From assembly GCF_907165195.1 (NCBI RefSeq), contig NZ_OU015584.1, positions 1,488,001 to 1,552,000 on the forward strand: a stretch of 64,000 nt of DNA, in the 5' to 3' direction. Source of the stretch: Parvicella tangerina. Lineage in GTDB: Bacteria; Bacteroidota; Bacteroidia; Flavobacteriales_D; Parvicellaceae. Below, piece after piece: positions 48,679 through 58,334 of this stretch. Numbering within the stretch: position 1 is the first letter of the stretch; every line of letters begins with the position of its first letter. The position numbers and the translations under genes are program-made. The notes under the pieces were generated by a model. That model was given only the letters and a program-made list of their open reading frames with translations, did no database searches and had not been told where the DNA came from.

Positions 48679-49669
48679 TACAAAAAACATAGTGCGTGTA
48701 GGAACACTTGTTTTATTGTTCATTGCAGGAGGTAACATGACGGAAGTGAAAGCTCAAGATCCTGAGTTTACACAGTTTTATGCTAACCCCCTTTATTTGA
48801 ACCCTGCTTTGGCTGGTTCTAAAAGATGTCCAAGAATAGGTCTGAACTACCGAAATCAATGGCCAAACTTAACGGGAAGTTTTGTTACATCTTCAGCTTC
48901 TTATGATCAGTTTGTAGATGGTTTGAACGGTGGAATAGGGTTTTACGCCATGTCTGATAATGCGGCAAATACGCTGAAAACGACTCGTGCAGCTTTTATG
49001 TATTCCTACAAAATACCATTGACGAGAAAGTTCTCTATCAATCTGGCGGCAGAGGCAGCTTTCTTCCAGAAATCAATTGACGTTAATAAACTAACCTTTG
49101 GAGATATGATCGACCCAAGAAGAGGGTTCGTTTATCAAACAAGTGACATTGTTCCAGGTAATTCAGTGAGCAATGTAGATTTCTCTGCAGGAATTTTGGG
49201 ATATACTGATGTTTTCTACTTTGGTGCAGCTGCTCACCACCTAACTGAGCCAAATGAGAGTTTGCTTGGTAATCAGGGTGATCAGAATGCTAGATTGCCC
49301 ATGAAAATAACGGGGCATGCTGGAGCAATGATACCATTGAACAATACGGGAGGATCATACAGCAAAGGAAATACGTTTATTTCTCCCAATATCCTTTACC
49401 GTCAGCAAGGAACATTTACCCAATTAAATATGGGGCTTTATATCAAATCAGGAGCTCTTACTTATGGGGTTTGGTATAGAAATAAAGATGCTTTTATTGC
49501 TACAGTTGGAATTGAAACAAATAATTTTAGAATGGGATATAGTTACGATGTTACACTTTCTAAGTTGGGCATTGCCTCAGGTGGTTCTCACGAAGTTTCA
49601 CTTGGAATCGTATTTCCATGTAAACCAAAAAGAAAAAGATATAGAACAATTTCTTGTCCGTCTTTCTAA
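48668..49669 (+). CDS. PorP/SprF family type IX secretion system membrane protein
   Basis: 333 residues. Signal peptide ending near AGGNMTEVKAQ, then the family hallmark DPEFTQFYANPLYLNPALAG and RIGLNYRNQWPNL, followed by beta strands to the end (SGGSHEVSLGIVF). PorP/SprF proteins are outer-membrane components that attach specific T9SS substrates, often encoded next to a giant adhesin. Here it follows the sigma factor and fusion genes with an 11-base overlap, so three genes form one translationally coupled unit. No adhesin is adjacent. Confidence 0.95.
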   Translation: MIINTKNIVRVGTLVLLFIAGGNMTEVKAQDPEFTQFYANPLYLNPALAGSKRCPRIGLNYRNQWPNLTGSFVTSSASYDQFVDGLNGGIGFYAMSDNAANTLKTTRAAFMYSYKIPLTRKFSINLAAEAAFFQKSIDVNKLTFGDMIDPRRGFVYQTSDIVPGNSVSNVDFSAGILGYTDVFYFGAAAHHLTEPNESLLGNQGDQNARLPMKITGHAGAMIPLNNTGGSYSKGNTFISPNILYRQQGTFTQLNMGLYIKSGALTYGVWYRNKDAFIATVGIETNNFRMGYSYDVTLSKLGIASGGSHEVSLGIVFPCKPKRKRYRTISCPSF

Positions 49670-49701
49670 GAGTGGAAATAACTTTTCACTTTCCTTGCAA
49701 G

Positions 49702-49733
49702 AAAATAGCTCACCAATTGGTGGGCTATTTTTG
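49702..49733 (+). terminator. Terminator of the sigma/PorP operon
   Basis: AAAATAGCTCACC and GGTGGGCTATTTT form a strong stem followed by Ts, 32 bases after the PorP stop. Confidence 0.85.
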
Positions 49734-49752
49734 ATTTAAATCATTGTTTCGA

Positions 49753-49802
49753 GCAAATAATTGTTTTTGATTTGCAAATAATCAACAAGGTGTAATTACA
49801 CC
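49753..49802. promoter_or_regulatory. Palindromes and direct repeats upstream of the macroglobulin gene
   Basis: GGTGTAATTACACC at 49789-49802 is a perfect 14-bp palindrome. ATTTGCAAAT at 49770-49779 is another, and GCAAATAAT occurs at 49753 and 49774, exactly 21 bases (two helical turns) apart. This is a likely operator region for the following gene. Confidence 0.35.
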
Positions 49803-49847
49803 ATTTATTTGATTTATCATTGTATTGAGAAAACAAACCCAGACGTT

Positions 49848-52800
49848 ATGAAAAAACTAAACTACCTAAACCTTATACTGATAAGCATTTTAGCTATTGG
49901 CTTGTACTCTTGTTCAGAGAAAGTAACTGAGAAACTAAGAGTAACCCCTAACTTTTCGAAGTATGTGAGTGGATATACTTCTGGAGTAATCACCAAGCAA
50001 TCGGCTATACAAATACAACTTACGGAAGATTATACAGGGTCTATTAATTATGATAAGCCCATTGATAAGGAGTTGTTTACTTTCGTACCAGCAGTCAGTG
50101 GAAAGGCATATTGGGTAAGTAGAAATATGATTGAATTTGTACCTGACGTCCCATTCAAATCTGGAGAAACCTACGATGTTCATTTTGATCTTAAAGAGTT
50201 GGTTGAGGTAGAAGAAGGTTGTGAAGACTTCGCTTTTAACTTTAAGACAGTTTCATTGATCGGGGATCTGTATATCGATGAAGTGAACACTCCAAATGCT
50301 GAAGATCTCAAATATCAACAAATTCAAGGGCGTCTAGTTTTATCAGATATAGAAGACACGGCAAAGATCAAGAAGGGACTGCAAGTTTATCAGGATGGAA
50401 AAGAACTACCCGTTGAGTGGGTTTTTAATGGTGGACTCATTCATCGCTTTATGGTCAATGGTGTTGAACGAAAAAGCAAGGAGAGTGAAGTTAAAGTAAC
50501 GTGGTCTGGAGCGGCAATCAGTTCAACTTATGATGATGCAGTAACGATTGATATTCCGGCAATGGGCCAATTTGAGGTTACGAATATTGAAGTGATCCAT
50601 GAGCCCGATCAATATGTACGCGTCCATTTTTCAGATCCAATACAGACGGGTCAAGACCTAACAGGTTTGATAACAGTTGATGGTGCTGATAACTTGAATT
50701 ATCTCATCGATGGGCAAGTGATCAATGTTTATTATACATCAAGGCTATCCGGTTATAGAAACGTCACTGTAAGCAGTGGGATTAAAAATGTTGCTGGGAA
50801 ACGTATGCAAGAGGGAGACTATCTGGAATTGCTTTTTGAAGGACTAAAACCTATGGTTAAGTTATTGAACAATGGTGTTGTAGCTCCTCATACGCCAGAA
50901 GGAGTTCAGTTTCCATTTGAAGCAGTAAACCTCGCAGCAGTTGATGTATATGTAACCAAGGTCTACGAAAACAATATTTTGCAGTTTTTGCAGGTCAATA
51001 ACCTAAGTGGAGACTATCAGATGAAGCGAGTTTCTCAAGAAGTTTATCGTCAAACCATTTTACTAAATCAAAATCCAGAAATGAATCTCCACGAATGGAA
51101 TAAGTTCTTTATTGATCTTTCACCCATTGTGAGCAAAGATGAAGGGGCTTTGTATCAAGTGCAGATAAGATTCAAGAAAGAGTATAGCGTTTATGGCTGT
51201 GACGGTCAAACGGTTTCACCAACGAGCCTACAAACCATTGAACCAGAACTAGAAACAGAGTGGACCGAAGCTGGTTGGGACACTTATGATTATTGGTATG
51301 ATTACGACTATTGGGATTACTACGATCCAGAGTATGATTACAAAGAGAGAAAGAACCCTTGTAACCCCGCCTATTATTCTGGTAAAGAAGTACAAGCAAA
51401 TATTCTGGCATCTGATATTGGCATGATGGCAAAGGCAGGTGGTGATAAAACCATGCACATTTTCTTGAATAACTTGTTGACCACTGCACCTATATCCGGA
51501 GCAACCGTTGAGTTCTATAACTTTCAACAAAAATTGATTGGAAAGACCACTTCTGATGAGCAAGGAATGTGTGAAATGTACCTCGAGGAAAAACCTTATG
51601 TAGCCATTGCGAAATATGGTGAGCAAAGAGGCTATTTGAGGTTGAGAGATGGAGAGGCATTGTCGTTAAGCAAATTTGATGTTGGAGGAAGCTATGTTCA
51701 GAATGGGATCAAAGGGTTCATGTACACTGAACGCGGGGTTTGGCGTCCTGGAGATAGTATTTATATCTCTTTTATGCTTGAAGATAAAAATGACGTGCTT
51801 CCAGATAGCCACCCGGTTTCTTTTACACTTTATAATCCAAAGAATCAGGTAGTGGATAAGCAGACGGCTACGAGTAGTGTAAACGGATTGTATGATTTTA
51901 GGACAGCTACCGATGCAGAGGCGTTAACAGGTAACTATTTTGCAAAGATCAAGATTGGAAATCGTACCTTCTCAAGAGTAATAAAAGTGGAGACGGTTAA
52001 GCCCAATCGTTTGAAAATCTATTTGGATTTCGGTAAGAAACTTTTGACTAATCTGGATAAATCGAATCTTGGAAAGCTCAATGTTAAATGGCTTCACGGA
52101 GCGGTAGCTAAGAATCTGAAAGCAAAAGTAGACATGACGCTTACAAGAAAGTATACGAGCTTTAGTAAGTTCAAAGGATACATCTTTGATGATCCGCTCA
52201 AAAGTTTTAATGCAGAGGATCAGGTCATTTTTGAGGACTACGTGAATGAAGAAGGAGAGGCCTCTTTCATGCCCAATATCTATATCGGAGATAATGCCCC
52301 AGGAATGCTTAAAGCCAACTTTGTGACCAAAGTTTTTGAAAAAGGTGGAGGATTCTCGATAGATCGTTCTTCCATTGATTATTCTCCTTACAACTCCTAT
52401 GTTGGGGTAAAGGTACCTAAAGGAACGCTTTGGGGTAATACATTGGTAACGGACAAAGAACATACTTTTGAGATTGCATCTGTAGACGCAGAAGGAAATC
52501 CAGTGTCCACAAAAGATGTTCATGTTCAAGTGTACAAAGTATCCTGGAAATGGTGGTGGGATTCTTATAGTAATGACATTGCAAGCTATATCGCCCAAAC
52601 CAGTACTGTTCCAGTGTATGACAGAAATATAAGCACATCGAAAGGAAAAGCAACGTTCAACCTAACGGTTAAAAAGCCAGATTGGGGCCGATACTTCGTT
52701 AGAGTAACTGACCCGAATAGCGGACATACTACTGGCAAGATCTTTTATGTAGATTGGCCTTATGAATACCGTCATGAAAGAACCTCTATTGAGAATGCAA

Positions 52801-55448
52801 CGATGCTTAGTTTTTCTACAGACAAAGAGGTTTACAATACAGGAGACCGTGTTAAAGTATCTTTTCCTTCTCCAGATAAAGGAAAAGCGATCATTGCAAT
52901 TGAGACAGGTACTAAATTGCTCGACAAAAAGTTGATCAGCACGGTGAAAGGTGAAACAACCTATGAATTCATGACTACTCCTGATATGGCACCAAATGTA
53001 TATGTTCATATTACGTTGCTTCAACCGCATGCGAATACCTTGAATGATGCTCCAATTCGAATGTATGGTGTGGCACCCATTCAGGTAGAGGATCCGAATA
53101 CTCATTTTCATCCAGAAATAGATATGCCAGAAGTGCTGGAACCTGAAACTACAGCAAAAGTTACGGTTTCAGAGAAAGATGGTAAACCAATGACCTATAC
53201 GTTGGCCATTGTTGATGAGGGGTTATTAGATCTTACTTCCTTTAAAACGCCACAACCTTGGGATCATTTCTATGCAAAAGAAGCGCTTGGTGTTAAAACT
53301 TGGGATTTGTATGATAATGTTATGGGAGCTTTTGGAACTGAGCTGCAGAAATTGTTAGCCGTTGGAGGTGATGGTGCAGCGGAAACCAAAAAGCCGAATA
53401 AAGCCAATCGATTTGAGCCTATGGTGAGATTTGTAGGTCCCTTCGAACTCCCTGCTGGCGGATTCAAAACACATACCATTGATATTCCTAATTATATAGG
53501 TTCTGTGAGAGTGATGGTAGTTGCCGGGCAGGATGCCAAATACGGTACGGAAGAGAAAACAGTGCCGGTGAGGAGTCCGTTAATGGTGTTGGGTACGTTA
53601 CCTAGAGTGCTTAGTCCAACAGAAGAAGTGTTCCTACCTGTAAACGTCTTTGCAATGGAAGACCATGTAAAAGATGTGAAGATCAAAGTGACGACCAATG
53701 ATTTAGTAAAAGTAGTTGGGGCGAATACTAAATCGATGCATTTCGATAAAATTGGCGATGAAGTAGAGAACTTTAAACTGAAGGTTTCTGAGAAGATTGG
53801 TATTGCCAAAGTTCATATAGAAGTAACGAGTGGAAACGAATCCGCAAAGTATGATGTGGAACTGGATGTTCGTACACCAAATCCTTCGGTGTCTGATGTT
53901 TATACAGAGGCCATAGAAGCTGGAGACAGTTGGAGTCCTGAGTTTGCTTTCAGCGGAATAGAGGGAACGAACTATGCCACAGTAGAGGTGTCTACCTTCC
54001 CTCCAATCAATTTAGATCAGCGCTTGAAATACCTGGTAAGATATCCGCATGGTTGTATCGAACAGACAACTAGTGCTGCTTTCCCACAGTTGGCCTTGGA
54101 TAAAGTGATGAATCTAAATAATGATTATAAAATCACGATTGATCAAAACATCAAAGCTGCGTTAGATAGGCTGAGATTATTCCAGACCTATGAAGGCGGT
54201 TTTGCCTACTGGCCTGGACAAACGGATGCTTCCGAATGGGGGACCAATTACGCTGGACATTTTATGCTCGAGGCAGAGGCTAAGGGGTATAAATTGCCTA
54301 TCGGACTAAAATCAAGTTGGTTAAAATATCAAAAGTCGGTTGCATCCAATTATAAGGTGCTGACAGTTCCTGTCAATACCAGAGGATATAATGCCTACAA
54401 TAAACCTTACTATGCTGATCTTACACAGGCGTATAGGTTGTATACTCTAGCATTGGCTAATGCGGCTGATCTTGGTGCGATGAATAGGTTGAGAGAGAGC
54501 GCTTATTTAACGCTTCCCGCAAAGTGGAGGTTAGCGGCTGCTTATCAACTCATAGGCCAAAAGTCTGTTGCTCAGGATCTGGTGGAGTCGTTAAGTACGG
54601 ATGTGCCCAAATATAATGAGTTGTCTTATACTTACGGAAGTGATATTAGAGATGAAGCCATGATTCTGGAGACACTCGTTATGATGAAAGATAAGAAGGC
54701 AGCAGGTCTGGCAAAACAGATTGCGGAGTATATGAATTCGAAAAGATGGATGAGTACGCAAACGACCGCCTATTGCTTGATTGCCATTAGCAAGTACCTT
54801 GGAGAGAATAAGACGAGTGAAGTAATGAATTTCAGCTATGCGGTTAATGGAAAAGAGGTAGCGGTTAAGAAAACGAAGAATCCAATTTATCAGAATCAGG
54901 TGGCTACTTCTACGGATAAGAACGAGATCAGGATCAAAAACAATGGCGAAGGTGTTCTTTTTGCCAAGCTTGTAGTTGAAGGAGTTCCTGTTATCGGAGA
55001 CCAAAGTAGCGCTGAGAATAACGTAAATCTCAACATTAGATACCTTGATATGGATCGAAACGAGATCTCTCCTGAACAAATCGAACAAGGTACAGATTTC
55101 ATTGCAGAAGTAACGTTGAGCAACCCAAGCACTAGAGGATATCTCAAAGAGATGACCTTGAATCAACTATTCCCGTCTGGATGGGAGATCCATAACAACA
55201 GAATGGATGGCTTTGCAAGTACCTTGACCAACTCTTATTATGACTATCAGGATATCCGTGATGATAGGGTGTATACATATTACGCACTGAGTAAAGGCGA
55301 GAAGAAAACCTATCAGATTCAGTTGAATGCAACCTATCTGGGTAAATTCTACCTACCAACGGTAGAAACTGAAGCTATGTATGACGATGAGATCAACGCT
55401 AGAGTAGGAGGTAAGTGGGTTGAAGTAATTCAACCAAGAGCAAACTAA
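49848..55448 (+). CDS. Bacterial alpha-2-macroglobulin family lipoprotein
   Basis: 1866 residues from the ATG at 49848, which gives a lipoprotein signal peptide with lipobox LYSC (an ATG at 49809 would destroy it). N-terminal macroglobulin domains, then the MG2 signature MYTERGVWRPGDSIYISFML, an unusual Tyr/Asp-rich stretch near residues 480-500 (DYWYDYDYWDYYDPEYDY), a bait-like region, the A2M domain (YTLAIVDEGLLDLTSF) and the thioester motif YPHGCIEQTTS (Cys and Gln of CIEQ) in the TED domain, ending in receptor-like beta strands. Such proteins trap proteases in the periplasm. The usual partner pbpC (PBP1C) is not adjacent; a peptidoglycan dipeptidase lies convergently downstream. Confidence 0.95.
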   Translation: MKKLNYLNLILISILAIGLYSCSEKVTEKLRVTPNFSKYVSGYTSGVITKQSAIQIQLTEDYTGSINYDKPIDKELFTFVPAVSGKAYWVSRNMIEFVPDVPFKSGETYDVHFDLKELVEVEEGCEDFAFNFKTVSLIGDLYIDEVNTPNAEDLKYQQIQGRLVLSDIEDTAKIKKGLQVYQDGKELPVEWVFNGGLIHRFMVNGVERKSKESEVKVTWSGAAISSTYDDAVTIDIPAMGQFEVTNIEVIHEPDQYVRVHFSDPIQTGQDLTGLITVDGADNLNYLIDGQVINVYYTSRLSGYRNVTVSSGIKNVAGKRMQEGDYLELLFEGLKPMVKLLNNGVVAPHTPEGVQFPFEAVNLAAVDVYVTKVYENNILQFLQVNNLSGDYQMKRVSQEVYRQTILLNQNPEMNLHEWNKFFIDLSPIVSKDEGALYQVQIRFKKEYSVYGCDGQTVSPTSLQTIEPELETEWTEAGWDTYDYWYDYDYWDYYDPEYDYKERKNPCNPAYYSGKEVQANILASDIGMMAKAGGDKTMHIFLNNLLTTAPISGATVEFYNFQQKLIGKTTSDEQGMCEMYLEEKPYVAIAKYGEQRGYLRLRDGEALSLSKFDVGGSYVQNGIKGFMYTERGVWRPGDSIYISFMLEDKNDVLPDSHPVSFTLYNPKNQVVDKQTATSSVNGLYDFRTATDAEALTGNYFAKIKIGNRTFSRVIKVETVKPNRLKIYLDFGKKLLTNLDKSNLGKLNVKWLHGAVAKNLKAKVDMTLTRKYTSFSKFKGYIFDDPLKSFNAEDQVIFEDYVNEEGEASFMPNIYIGDNAPGMLKANFVTKVFEKGGGFSIDRSSIDYSPYNSYVGVKVPKGTLWGNTLVTDKEHTFEIASVDAEGNPVSTKDVHVQVYKVSWKWWWDSYSNDIASYIAQTSTVPVYDRNISTSKGKATFNLTVKKPDWGRYFVRVTDPNSGHTTGKIFYVDWPYEYRHERTSIENATMLSFSTDKEVYNTGDRVKVSFPSPDKGKAIIAIETGTKLLDKKLISTVKGETTYEFMTTPDMAPNVYVHITLLQPHANTLNDAPIRMYGVAPIQVEDPNTHFHPEIDMPEVLEPETTAKVTVSEKDGKPMTYTLAIVDEGLLDLTSFKTPQPWDHFYAKEALGVKTWDLYDNVMGAFGTELQKLLAVGGDGAAETKKPNKANRFEPMVRFVGPFELPAGGFKTHTIDIPNYIGSVRVMVVAGQDAKYGTEEKTVPVRSPLMVLGTLPRVLSPTEEVFLPVNVFAMEDHVKDVKIKVTTNDLVKVVGANTKSMHFDKIGDEVENFKLKVSEKIGIAKVHIEVTSGNESAKYDVELDVRTPNPSVSDVYTEAIEAGDSWSPEFAFSGIEGTNYATVEVSTFPPINLDQRLKYLVRYPHGCIEQTTSAAFPQLALDKVMNLNNDYKITIDQNIKAALDRLRLFQTYEGGFAYWPGQTDASEWGTNYAGHFMLEAEAKGYKLPIGLKSSWLKYQKSVASNYKVLTVPVNTRGYNAYNKPYYADLTQAYRLYTLALANAADLGAMNRLRESAYLTLPAKWRLAAAYQLIGQKSVAQDLVESLSTDVPKYNELSYTYGSDIRDEAMILETLVMMKDKKAAGLAKQIAEYMNSKRWMSTQTTAYCLIAISKYLGENKTSEVMNFSYAVNGKEVAVKKTKNPIYQNQVATSTDKNEIRIKNNGEGVLFAKLVVEGVPVIGDQSSAENNVNLNIRYLDMDRNEISPEQIEQGTDFIAEVTLSNPSTRGYLKEMTLNQLFPSGWEIHNNRMDGFASTLTNSYYDYQDIRDDRVYTYYALSKGEKKTYQIQLNATYLGKFYLPTVETEAMYDDEINARVGGKWVEVIQPRAN

Positions 55449-55471
55449 AAGATAAGAGATATACTCGAAAC

Positions 55472-55505
55472 GAAAGCACTTTGATTATGAGATCAGGGTG
55501 CTTTC
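55472..55505. terminator. Shared terminator between convergent genes
   Basis: GAAAGCAC and GGTGCTTTC form a stem between the macroglobulin gene and the dipeptidase gene, ending at the latter's stop codon. Confidence 0.6.
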
Positions 55506-56321
55506 TTATAATTCTTCCTTAAGAAAACTACTATCTCCCTCAACGATCCAGTATAACTCCTTCGCCTTATCGCGATAGCATGCATTAAAATGCCACCATT
55601 CTGTTTGAATATTGAAGAAATTCCCTTCCTTCATTACCTTACGTAATAGAATACGATTATCCACTTGTTCTTGAGTGAGCAATGAATCTTGCAACATAGC
55701 AGCTTCTTTAGTTGGCCACGCCAGCACACCAATATAATCGTAGGGTGTTCCCATATCCAAAGCTTGTTGGGTAGTTTCATCGTAGAGGGTAATATCTACT
55801 GCAGCTCCAAAATTATGCAGAGAACCTTTAGCTGGATTGCTTACAAATTTCACCTTTTCGTTGAGTGGCATATCAAGTAAGTCCCACATATATTGCTGAA
55901 CTAACCTTGGTCGGAGTCCGTCATAGACTAATAATGATAAATTAGAATCAATCGATTTTAGTTTTGCCTGACATACTTTGAGACGTTCGGCCACATCAGG
56001 TTGCAGATAACAATGGTTAAGACAACCGTAGACATCCTTTTTCATGAAGTTATCTGCTGTAGAATATTTTAATTCCACTTTAATCGTAGAATCAACATCT
56101 TGAATATTTGCCAGACCTTGAGAGATAAAATATTCATCCCAATAACACGGAGGTTCCTGAACCTTTTCTTGAACGGTATCAAGAATAACCGAGTCCATAA
56201 CCGTAACAGTAAGTGTTGAGTCATGTTCAGCAGATTCATGAGAGCGATCGGTTGTTACTTCATTGCTACAACCAGTTAACAAAATGAGCAGGATTAGGAG
56301 GGGAGGTAACAGATACTTCAT
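55506..56321 (-). CDS. D-Ala-D-Ala dipeptidase-like lipoprotein (M15D, VanX family)
   Basis: 271 residues. Lipoprotein signal peptide with lipobox LTGC, then a Thr/Val-rich spacer. Catalytic domain motifs: YDGLRPRLVQQYMW (active-site Arg), SLHNFGAAVDITL (zinc ligands His and Asp in SxHxxGxAxD) and QTEWWHFN (Glu base and His ligand). VanX/DdpX enzymes hydrolyse D-Ala-D-Ala; in organisms without glycopeptide resistance the lipid-anchored form probably recycles peptidoglycan peptides in the periplasm. No other resistance genes are nearby. Confidence 0.92.
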   Translation of the reverse strand: MKYLLPPLLILLILLTGCSNEVTTDRSHESAEHDSTLTVTVMDSVILDTVQEKVQEPPCYWDEYFISQGLANIQDVDSTIKVELKYSTADNFMKKDVYGCLNHCYLQPDVAERLKVCQAKLKSIDSNLSLLVYDGLRPRLVQQYMWDLLDMPLNEKVKFVSNPAKGSLHNFGAAVDITLYDETTQQALDMGTPYDYIGVLAWPTKEAAMLQDSLLTQEQVDNRILLRKVMKEGNFFNIQTEWWHFNACYRDKAKELYWIVEGDSSFLKEEL

Positions 56322-56373
56322 ACATCAAAAGTAAAAAGATATAAACAACTCCAATTAGGAGTAAAGAAAATAT

Positions 56374-56381
56374 TAACTTTG
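56374..56381 (+). promoter_or_regulatory. Candidate -7 element of the pyrR-pyrB operon
   Basis: TAACTTTG fits TAnnTTTG and lies 15 bases before the pyrR ATG, so the leader would be only about ten bases and leaves no room for a PyrR-binding attenuator in front of pyrR. Confidence 0.45.
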
Positions 56382-56396
56382 CGTAATCTTTAAAGA

Positions 56397-56945
56397 ATGG
56401 AGCCAGTAGTTATTCTAAACCAACAACGATTCGAGATCACGGTAAAGCGGCTTTGTTATCAATTAATTGAAAATCACGGAAACTTTTCCAATTCTGTTAT
56501 TCTCGGACTTCAACCAAGGGGTGTTTTTCTAGCTAACCGATTAAAGAAGGTGTTGAAAGAAGTGAGTGGAGTAGAGGTGCAAACAGGAGCCCTGGATATT
56601 ACATTTTACAGAGATGATTTCAGAAGAAAAGATAAGCCATTGATCCCTTCGGTGACTAATCTCGATTTTAGTGTAGAAGGTAAGCGTGTGATCATTGTAG
56701 ATGACGTACTTTACACAGGTAGAACAGTGAGAGCAGGAATGGAAGCTTGTTTAACGTGGGGAAGACCATCCGAAATTGAGTTGATGGCATTCATCGATAG
56801 AAGATTTCAAAGAAATATACCCATTCAACCAGACTACATCGGAAAATCAGTGGACACGATTGATGAGGAAATGGTAGTGGTAAATTGGGAAGAGACAGAA
56901 GGTGAAGACATCGTATTGTTAAAGAGAAAATCAAGCGAGCAATGA
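56397..56945 (+). CDS. pyrR: Bifunctional pyr operon regulator / uracil phosphoribosyltransferase
   Basis: 182 residues. PRPP-binding motif VIIVDDVLYTGRTVRAG near residues 98-114, ILGLQPRGVFLANRL, and DITFYRDDF, all typical of PyrR. In Gram-positives it binds pyr mRNA to cause attenuation and also has UPRT activity. Here the gene comes directly before pyrB with a 4-base ATGA overlap. There is no attenuator in front of pyrR, so either it acts elsewhere or works mainly as an enzyme. Confidence 0.95.
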   Translation: MEPVVILNQQRFEITVKRLCYQLIENHGNFSNSVILGLQPRGVFLANRLKKVLKEVSGVEVQTGALDITFYRDDFRRKDKPLIPSVTNLDFSVEGKRVIIVDDVLYTGRTVRAGMEACLTWGRPSEIELMAFIDRRFQRNIPIQPDYIGKSVDTIDEEMVVVNWEETEGEDIVLLKRKSSEQ

Positions 56946-57874
56946 GAGACCTAAGTGTAGATCATTTATTGGGAATCAAACAGATTACATCTGAAGATAT
57001 TGAGATCATTTTTCAAACTGCAGATAGCTTTAAGCAGGTCATTAACCGTCCAATTAAAAAAGTCCCTTCACTTAGAGACATTACCATTGCTAATATGTTC
57101 TTCGAGAACAGTACGCGAACACGCTTGTCTTTTGAATTAGCTGAGAAGAGACTCTCTGCGGATGTGGTTAACTTCAGTGCTGCCTCTTCTTCTGTGAAGA
57201 AAGGAGAGACTCTTGTGGATACCGTTAATAACATCCTTTCCATGAAGGTAGATATGGTCGTGATGAGACACCCCCATCCAGGTGCACACCTCTTTCTTTC
57301 AAGACATATTGATGCGAAGATCATCAATGCTGGAGATGGAACTCATGAGCACCCAACACAAGCGCTATTAGATAGTTATTCAATACGAGAGAAGCTAGGG
57401 GAGGTAGCAGGTAAAAAAGTCGTGATTGTTGGAGATATTAAGCATAGCAGGGTAGCATTGTCGAATATTTTTGCTCTTCAAAAGCAAGGAGCAGAAGTCA
57501 TGGTTTGTGGTCCAACTACGTTAATTCCTAAATACATTGGTGAGCTTGGTGTTAAGGTGGAGCACGATTTGAGAAAGGCATTGAATTGGTGTGATGTGGC
57601 GAATATGCTCCGAATCCAACTCGAGCGTCAGGAGATCAAGTACTTTCCTTCAATTAGAGAGTACACCATGCAATATGGTCTTACCAAAGAGATTTTGGAT
57701 AACCTTGATAAAGAAATTGTGGTAATGCATCCAGGTCCGATAAATAGAGGAGTGGAGATTACTTCTGAAGTGGCAGATAGTGAACATTCAATTATCCTTA
57801 ATCAGGTTGAAAACGGAGTAGCAGTGAGAATGGCGATCATCTATCTTTTGGCCTCCAAAATTAATAGGGATTGA
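56942..57874 (+). CDS. pyrB: Aspartate carbamoyltransferase catalytic subunit
   Basis: 310 residues. Carbamoyl-phosphate site FFENSTRTRLSFELAEKRL (STRT), the second loop SSSVKKGETLVDT, MRHPHPGAHLFL, HEHPTQALLDSYSI and VMHPGPINRGVEI. It catalyses the committed step of pyrimidine synthesis in the cytoplasm: carbamoyl phosphate plus aspartate to carbamoyl aspartate. No pyrI regulatory subunit is adjacent. Translationally coupled to pyrR. Confidence 0.97.
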   Translation: MRDLSVDHLLGIKQITSEDIEIIFQTADSFKQVINRPIKKVPSLRDITIANMFFENSTRTRLSFELAEKRLSADVVNFSAASSSVKKGETLVDTVNNILSMKVDMVVMRHPHPGAHLFLSRHIDAKIINAGDGTHEHPTQALLDSYSIREKLGEVAGKKVVIVGDIKHSRVALSNIFALQKQGAEVMVCGPTTLIPKYIGELGVKVEHDLRKALNWCDVANMLRIQLERQEIKYFPSIREYTMQYGLTKEILDNLDKEIVVMHPGPINRGVEITSEVADSEHSIILNQVENGVAVRMAIIYLLASKINRD

Positions 57875-57978
57875 GCTAATTAATAGCTGCTTGTTGAAAT
57901 CTATATTTTGAGTGGATTTCACTAATTCAAAAAAAAAGGCTATTTTCGGAAAGCAAACAACAAACAAAGCACTTTTTT

Positions 57979-58311
57979 ATGGCAATTAAAACGGAAAAGA
58001 ACGAGGGATTCTCACTGGTAAAAGTATCTGATGAGAAGCTAGATACCATGGTTGCACCTGACCTGAAGTCAGAGTTTGTAGTCCTTGAAAAATCTGGTGA
58101 AGACTTTGTTATCGTTGATCTTACGGATACAAAATATTGTGATTCGTCTGGTTTGAGTGCGTTGTTGGTTGGAAACAGGTTGCTAAAAGATAAGGGTGGT
58201 TTGATCCTTTATGGTTTGCAACCTAATGTAAGAAAACTCGTAGAAATATCTCAGCTGCATACTGTTTTGAATATTGCAGATGATTTGGATACCGCTAAGG
58301 CGATGATTTAA
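57979..58311 (+). CDS. STAS domain protein (anti-sigma factor antagonist-like)
   Basis: 110 residues, a single STAS domain: VIVDLTDTKYCDSSGLSALL with the conserved Asp-Ser-Ser, where the phosphorylatable Ser sits, followed by GGLILYGLQPNVRKLVEIS. STAS proteins bind kinase-type anti-sigma factors or transporter partners. In Bacteroidota a STAS gene often precedes RNase Z; here one secreted-protein gene lies between. Partner kinase not in the window. Confidence 0.88.
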   Translation: MAIKTEKNEGFSLVKVSDEKLDTMVAPDLKSEFVVLEKSGEDFVIVDLTDTKYCDSSGLSALLVGNRLLKDKGGLILYGLQPNVRKLVEISQLHTVLNIADDLDTAKAMI

Positions 58312-58334
58312 CATTAACAACTAATTGATTGAAT

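Noticed and set aside
55506-56321. Glycopeptide (vancomycin) resistance determinant
   Set aside because: Only a VanX-like lipoprotein is present, without vanH, a D-Ala-D-Lac ligase or a VanRS pair; a peptidoglycan-recycling role is more likely.
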